64,000 nt of DNA from Prorocentrum cordatum. Lineage: Eukaryota; Sar; Dinophyceae; Prorocentrales; Prorocentraceae. The DNA lies in assembly GCA_963575745.1 (NCBI GenBank), contig CAUYUJ010015954.1:161787-225786 (forward strand), read 5' to 3'. Within the stretch, counting starts at the first letter, position 1, and every line of letters begins with the position of its first letter. Positions 59,770 through 64,000 of the stretch are shown here, one piece after another. A program made the translations under genes and the position numbers. The notes under the pieces were generated by a model. It was not told the origin of the DNA, searched no databases, and worked only from the letters and a program-made list of their open reading frames with translations.

Positions 59770-59962
59770 CTACAATGACATAAGCATAAAGACTGGGAGG
59801 TCCGCGCGGATTTCTCGGATCCGCGCTGGGGGCCCCTGGCGGCGCCTGCGGCGCCGCCCCTGGCGCGCTCCGCGCGCCAGGGAGGGGGGTCCAGAGCGGA
59901 TCCGAGAAATCCGCGCGGACCTCCGAGTTGCTATGTTTATGTCATTTTTCGCTCCCCTAGAC
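59770..59962 (-). mobile_element. family F3 inverted-repeat element with GT...AG ends, abutting exon 5
   Basis: On the minus strand it starts GTCTAGGGGAGCGAAAAATG then ACATAAACATAGC, and ends GACATAAGC-complementary sequence TTATGTCATTGTAG. TIR core GGAGGTCCGCGCGGATTTCT then CGGATCCGCGC on both arms. The centre has the same two hairpins as the 25572 copy. Its GT is directly after codon CAG of exon 5. Splicing only this segment out would add QPDS and a stop; splicing from the same GT to 59021 joins exon 6. Confidence 0.7.
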
Positions 59963-60150
59963 CTGCACGCGGTAGCCGTCCACCTCGTACTCGTTGGCGC
60001 CCAGCTTCCGCACGAGGACGTTGGCGTTCGCGACCTGCCTGAGGCACCCCTCCACGATCTGGTCGGTGTTGTTCTCTACGGCGGGCTGCCAGAGGCCTGA
60101 CGCGCCCCGCGTCATGCAGGGCGTCACCTTCGGTGGCAACTCACGGGAGC
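59963..60150 (-). CDS. exon 5 of the six-exon gene
   Basis: Minus-strand codons after acceptor GGTACGAGAG: GSRELPPKVTPCMTRGASGL, WQPAVENNTDQIVEGCLRQV, ANANVLVRKLGANEYEVDGY, RVQ. About 94% of third positions are G/C. The upstream junction splits a Gly codon (G from exon 4, GC here), so the phase fits. Hydrophobic and charged residues alternate as in a folded domain, but I do not recognise the family. Confidence 0.6.
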
Positions 60151-60175
60151 CTCTCGTACCATCTTGTCGGCTCGT

Positions 60176-60306
60176 GCGCATCGACGCGAATCGACGCTAG
60201 TCGACGCTACCCGACGCTAGATCGACGCTAATCGGCGCTGACCGGCGCGAAATCGGCGCCATGCCATCGGCTCCAAGACGCGAATCGACGCTAGTCGACG
60301 CTAAAG
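60176..60306. repeat. TCGACGCTA minisatellite in intron
   Basis: About ten degenerate copies of AATCGACGCTAG / TCGGCGC, filling the intron between exons 4 and 5. Confidence 0.88.
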
Positions 60307-60326
60307 ACGGAATCAAGAGGGCATAC

Positions 60327-60527
60327 CAGGCGCCCATGGTTTGCTACCGAACGTCACCGGGGTGGACGGCGACTGCGGCGGCGACGTCTCCCTGAGGTGG
60401 GTGCGCGGCGGCGTCGTCGCCCTGGGCACGGGCGCCGACGCCCTCGGTGACCGAGCCGCCCGAGGGTTGGTGGCAGTCCTCCTGGACCGCCTGCCGAGGC
60501 CCGGCTGCATGGGCAGAACAAGAAAAA
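60327..60527 (-). CDS. exon 4 of the six-exon gene, Ser/Pro/Arg-rich
   Basis: Between acceptor TGATTCTGCAG and donor GTATGC: FLVLPMQPGLGRRSRRTATN, PRAARSPRASAPVPRATTPP, RTHLRETSPPQSPSTPVTFG, SKPWAP. Likely a disordered, phosphorylatable linker. The plus-strand frame here is also open and G/C-ended (VDGDCGGDVSLRW), so strand choice relies on phase agreement with exons 3 and 5. Confidence 0.48.
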
Positions 60528-60544
60528 CTGCAGAATCATAAACC

Positions 60545-60658
60545 TTCGGTCCCGCTCCTGCTCCCGCTCCCGCTCCCGCGCCTGCTCCCGCTCCTGCTCC
60601 TGCTGCTGCTCTCCTCCTCCTCCTCCTCCTCCTCCTCCTCCGCCTCCTCCTCCTCCTT
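60545..60658. repeat. CTCCCG / CTCCTG and (CTC)n microsatellite in intron
   Basis: GCTCCC hexamers followed by CTC triplets, in the intron between exons 3 and 4. Confidence 0.9.
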
Positions 60659-60974
60659 TTCCGAGTTAGCTGTCCTGATGCGCAACACGCAATCCGGAGC
60701 ATGTTGGCACGGAGCTCCACACGTAGGCTGAAAATGTAGGCCTGGCAAGACACGGGCGCCAAAACATGGCCCAAAACGTGCCGAGCCAACATGCACAGTG
60801 CTCAACCTGGAGGTTTTGGACACGGTACAGTGGAGGCCAGAAGCCCAACCCCGAGACCCAGGGACGTGCATCGATGCTTGGTGTGGGAGCGCCTCGCTTC
60901 CCACGGCAAAACCATCGAGACCCAGGGCACCCTGGAGGCAGGCAGGGTGCTTCTTGGCATGGGCCCCCGTGCAC

Positions 60975-61008
60975 GTGCTGCGTCTCCGCCGGGGCGCATC
61001 CCGGGCAG
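60975..61008 (-). CDS. exon 3 (34 bp, tentative) of the six-exon gene
   Basis: Codons LPGMRPGGDAA plus one base, between acceptor GCTTTTGCAG and a GT donor (GTGCACG). Chosen because its length fits both neighbours' phases. The frame also stays open further downstream, so the donor is uncertain. Confidence 0.32.
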
Positions 61009-61177
61009 CTGCAAAAGCTTTCGGAGCTGCTCCGCGCGCGGACGTCCGCGAGCGGCGCCACGGACCCCCCCCCCCTCCCTGGCGCGCGGAGGGCGCCAGA
61101 GGCGCCGCGCCGGAGGCGCCGCGCCGCCAGGAGGGGGGGCCCGGCGCCGAGGCACGAAAGCCGTGCGGAGCTCCGAC
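61009..61177 (-). mobile_element. family F3 element forming an entire predicted intron
   Basis: Predicted intron GTCGGAGCTCCGCACGG...CTTTTGCAG, 169 bp, consisting almost wholly of an F3-type inverted-repeat element (61021-61175). TIRs are GGAGCTCCGCACGG versus TCGGAGCTGCTCCGCGCGCG. The centre holds the CTCCCTGGCGCGCGGAGGGC and GGCGCCGCGCCGGAGGCGCC hairpins found in the other copies. Confidence 0.62.
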
Positions 61178-61216
61178 GGTGTAGACCAGCGCGTCCCACG
61201 ACTCGCACAGTGACCA
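61178..61216 (-). CDS. exon 2 (39 bp) of the six-exon gene
   Basis: Codons WSLCESWDALVYT, phase 0 at both ends, after the acceptor GCTCCCCGACAAG, which is preceded by a pyrimidine-rich run. A longer upstream frame (LPPVMICPPPSWTPPSWPLP) is also open, so the start could be earlier. Confidence 0.4.
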
Positions 61217-61574
61217 CTTGTCGGGGAGCGGCCAAGAGGGGGGTGTCCAAGAGGGGGGGGGGCAGATCATGACCGGCGGCAGGTGCGCGGCCCAGCGGGG
61301 GGGCCAGGGACGTAATGAAACAAGAAGAGGCGCCATGAAATCTGGGGAAAATCATGGCCCGCGCCATGATATCCACCCCCCCCTAGTCATCACCCCCCTC
61401 TTTTCCGCCCCCGAACTTGCAAATGGCCTGGATCCACCATGGGGAATTTACGATACCTTACATCGCTGCAGACATGCTATTTTTTCTGACGTTTGCGAGT
61501 AGGCCCTTTGCGAGTAGTGGAACGCGCTCGGTGAAGGTTTGTGCTCGGACAGTTCCTTCTTCTTCGGATGGAAA

Positions 61575-61928
61575 CGTACAGCCCCTGCCCAGGCATCAGC
61601 TCGCCCCCCTGGGCGAGGGCCGCGCCCGAGCAGGCCATGGCGCCGCCCATGGCGACCTCTCGGAACGACGCCCTGGAGACGGGGCTGCCCAGCCGGACCG
61701 GGGATCGCATACCGCTGGCCTGTCGGGTGTCGCTCCCTGCGGCGTGCCGGGCATCCCACGGCACCGCCAAGGAGTGCTGGACAACGACCTCGCGCTGCTG
61801 CTGCGGCCGGGTGGAGGAGATCACCTCGCCGGGCCGGACGCCGTCGCGGGAGCTCAGTCTCGGGGAGTCGCCCGAGCTGCAGAGGAAGTTCTCCCTCATG
61901 AACTCGAGCATCTCGCCGCGACGGGACG
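61575..61928 (-). CDS. exon 1 seen (5' partial) of the six-exon gene
   Basis: Minus-strand, after acceptor GGGCTGTGACAG: ASRRGEMLEFMRENFLCSSG, DSPRLSSRDGVRPGEVISST, RPQQQREVVVQHSLAVPWDA, RHAAGSDTRQASGMRSPVRL, GSPVSRASFREVAMGGAMAC, SGAALAQGGELMPGQGLY. About 90% of third positions are G/C. A GT donor follows codon TAC. No earlier start codon is clear, so further 5' exons probably lie beyond 62 kb or in the repeats. No known domain recognised. Confidence 0.5.
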
Positions 61929-62445
61929 CTGTCACAGCCCGGGCCGCCCCTCTCGCGGGGCCTGAGCCGGGTTGGCTGCGGATTGACGCTCGATCTGCAT
62001 GTTGCTGAAATTCGATGTGTTGGCTTGGTATGTGCTGCCCACGTGTTGCCACAGCCACAAAGACGATCAAGACGAGTCTAGTTTCAGACGTCTGGGCCAG
62101 TTTCTCAAAAGTTATTTAAACAAACCTGGGCCAATGTCTGCTGCTCCTGCTGGAGGGCGAACGAGCTCAAACAACTGCACCAGCTCTCCGGCAACCTGGT
62201 CAAGAAACACTTGCCCAGCTGTTCGGGGTTAATCCTCTTAATCAAATTCTCGACTGTATTTGGGCCTCCGCTTGCGCAAAAAAAGACTGGTGAACGGCCT
62301 GAGCCTGTTCGTGTAAAGGCCCCCACAGTCTGAAAACTGTCAAAAAACTGCTCGATGGAGAGAGCTCCCAAATATTATCTCAAGAGCCCTCCCTCGAGCA
62401 CCAGGGCTGCCCCAGACCCAAGGCAAACCGCGAGCAGGTCGAGGA
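61929..62445. other. possible 5' intron or spacer, no supported exon
   Basis: Composition is near 50% GC. A minus-strand frame 62105-62371 (starting MGALSIEQFFDSFQTVGAFT) is open for 88 codons but lacks G/C-ending codon bias, so I do not call it. Confidence 0.3.
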
Positions 62446-62448
62446 TCG

Positions 62449-62499
<51 letters not shown>

Positions 62500-62556
62500 C
62501 GATGATGATGATGATGATGATGATGGAACTGCTGAGGTTGGTGATGATGATGATGC

Positions 62557-62587
<31 letters not shown>

Positions 62588-63279
62588 CATGGTGGTGGTG
62601 ATGATGGTGGTGATGATAACGATTATGATGATGACGATGGTGGTGATGATGATGATAACGATGACGACGACGACGACGATGATGATGGGAATGATGATCC
62701 ACGCGTCTACAGGGGTCAAGAGCTCCCCGCTCAAACTGCCCCTCGGTTAAGGGGGATGGTGATGATCAAGATGATGGTGGTGGTGACTGTGATGGTCAAC
62801 ATGATCGTGCTGTTGTTGATGACGATGATAATACTGACGCTGATGATGATGATGGTTACGGTGATGACGATGATGATTGTGGTGATGGTAATGGCGATGG
62901 TGAATGTGATCATGCTGATGGCGATGCTGTTGCTTTCGCTGGTGACGATGATGGGTGGTGATGATTGATGATGATGGTGCTGATGATGGTGGTGGACAGA
63001 ATATAGTGACGATGATGATGGTGAGGATGATGTTGCCGGGTATGATGATGGTGGTGGGAATGATGCCGATGGTGGCGATGGTGAATATGATCCTGCTAAT
63101 TGTGATGCTGATGCTGACGCTGGTGATAGTGGTGATGATGATGCTGGCGGTGGTGAAGATGATGATGGCGATGATGGTGGTGATGGTGATGGTGGTGATG
63201 AATATGAGCATGCTGCTGGTGATGCTGCTGACCCTGGTAATGGAGACGAAGATAAAGGTGATGATGATACTGATGAAAG

Positions 63280-63317
<38 letters not shown>

Positions 63318-63500
63318 GTGGTGATGGTGGAAAGGATCATGGTGATGGTGATTATTATCATGATGATGGTGGTAATGGTGATGAAGATGCAGATGATGAT
63401 GCTGCTGATGATGATGGCGACGACGATGATGATGAGTATGATACAGATGAAGATGCAGATGATTATTATGACGACAACGATGCTGATGGTGGCGATGACA
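62446..63500. repeat. (GAT)n microsatellite region, GAT on plus
   Basis: Perfect GAT runs at 62446-62530 and 63270-63310, degenerate GATGGTGATGAT elsewhere. Poly-Met, poly-His and poly-Ile frames are artefacts. Confidence 0.95.
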
Positions 63501-64000
63501 ATCATTATCATCTGATTCATCTTCATCTTCATCTTCAGCAGCAGCAACACCATCAGCATCATCATGATAATCATCATCACAGTCCTCAGCATCTGCATCG
63601 GCATCTGCATCATAAGCAGCATCATCACCTGCATCAGCATCATCATCATGCTCACCATCGTCATCATCTTCACCATCACCATCACCAGTACCATCATTAC
63701 CGGCATTACCACCAGCAGCAGACACATCATTATCATCACCACCATCATCATCACCATCACCGCCATCATCATTATTACCATCACAATCACCATCATCATC
63801 ATAGCCATCGTCATCAGCATCACCTCACCATCACCAGTATCATCACCATCATCATAATTATCATCATCACCATCATCAGCCGCAGCATCATCATCAGCAT
63901 CATCATCGTCACCATCATCCAGACTCCGCTCACGACGCGCTCGCAACACTGCTGCGGGCCCCTTGCCACACAAGCCGCGATCCAGGAAGCCCCCGCACAC
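63501..64000. repeat. (ATC)n microsatellite region, strand-switched
   Basis: From about 63500 the plus strand reads CATCATCAC instead of GATGATGG, so the array is inverted relative to 62446-63500. Past 63930 it becomes ordinary GC-rich sequence and runs off the window. Confidence 0.92.

Noticed and set aside
60341-60541. Plus-strand frame VDGDCGGDVSLRW... opposite exon 4
   Set aside because: Also G/C-ended, but it has no in-phase neighbours on plus, whereas the minus frame chains with exons 3 and 5.
62105-62371. 88-codon minus-strand frame upstream of exon 1
   Set aside because: Third-position composition is neutral and no splice sites link it in phase to exon 1.
62747-64000. 417-codon minus-strand Met/Ile/His-rich frame
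   Set aside because: GAT/ATC microsatellite artefact.
1-64000. tRNA, rRNA or SL RNA genes
   Set aside because: None recognised by eye; the leader at 33727 lacks the downstream donor GT and snRNA-like body expected of an SL RNA gene.

Overview
The window is eukaryotic nuclear DNA, almost certainly from a dinoflagellate. The best evidence is on the minus strand at 33682-33747: a near-exact dinoflagellate spliced-leader sequence followed by three decayed 15-nt copies of its 3' part, the signature of repeatedly recycled, trans-spliced mRNAs. High GC content, exons with about 95% G/C at third codon positions, mTERF repeats, a LINE and very abundant short inverted-repeat elements all fit. A GC-rich genus such as Prorocentrum is possible, but that is inference. 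All coding sequence I could recognise lies on the minus strand, as expected inside a dinoflagellate unidirectional gene block.

Layout. 1-0.53 kb: broken tyrosine-recombinase-like ORF. 1.2-4.1 kb: tandem repeats and G/C runs. 6.3-7.8 kb: frame-broken coding remnant of unknown family. 8-13.5 kb: microsatellites, a 14-bp satellite and dispersed repeats. 14.5-16.5 kb: exon-like blocks separated by dual-hairpin elements (family F1). 17-18.2 kb: cluster of small terminal-inverted-repeat (TIR) elements. 20.4-24.7 kb: LINE ORF with endonuclease-like, reverse-transcriptase and zinc-knuckle parts. 25.6 kb: TIR element with GT...AG ends. 25.9-29.2 kb: AGCTT/AGCAT satellite and GAG tracts. 29.2-30.3 kb: two-exon coding region interrupted by an inverted-repeat intron. 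31.7-33.8 kb: mTERF pseudogene with relict leaders and a small transposon insertion. 34.7-36.7 kb: exon-like sequence and very long CTC/GAG tracts. 37-45 kb: mosaic of F1, R1, R2 and F6 repeats plus two satellites (about 117 bp and exactly 77 bp). 46-50 kb: GAG tracts, large hairpins, TIR elements. 51.9-53.6 kb: about 100-bp satellite. 54.4-55.8 kb: two exon candidates. 55.8-58.8 kb: AT-rich low-complexity island. 58.8-61.9 kb: a phase-consistent six-exon gene of unknown function. 62.4-64 kb: GAT/ATC microsatellite that changes strand.

The most interesting theme is intron-like inverted-repeat elements (introner candidates). In at least two coding regions (61.1 and 29.6 kb) a short element with long TIRs occupies essentially a whole predicted intron, with GT at one end and AG at the other, and the flanking codons stay in phase. 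Related copies at 59.9 and 25.6 kb have the same end structure. Exon models rest on codon composition, open frame, phase and splice dinucleotides read by eye; no transcript data or database search was available. Inverted-repeat arms and repeat boundaries were also aligned by eye and may be off by several bases.
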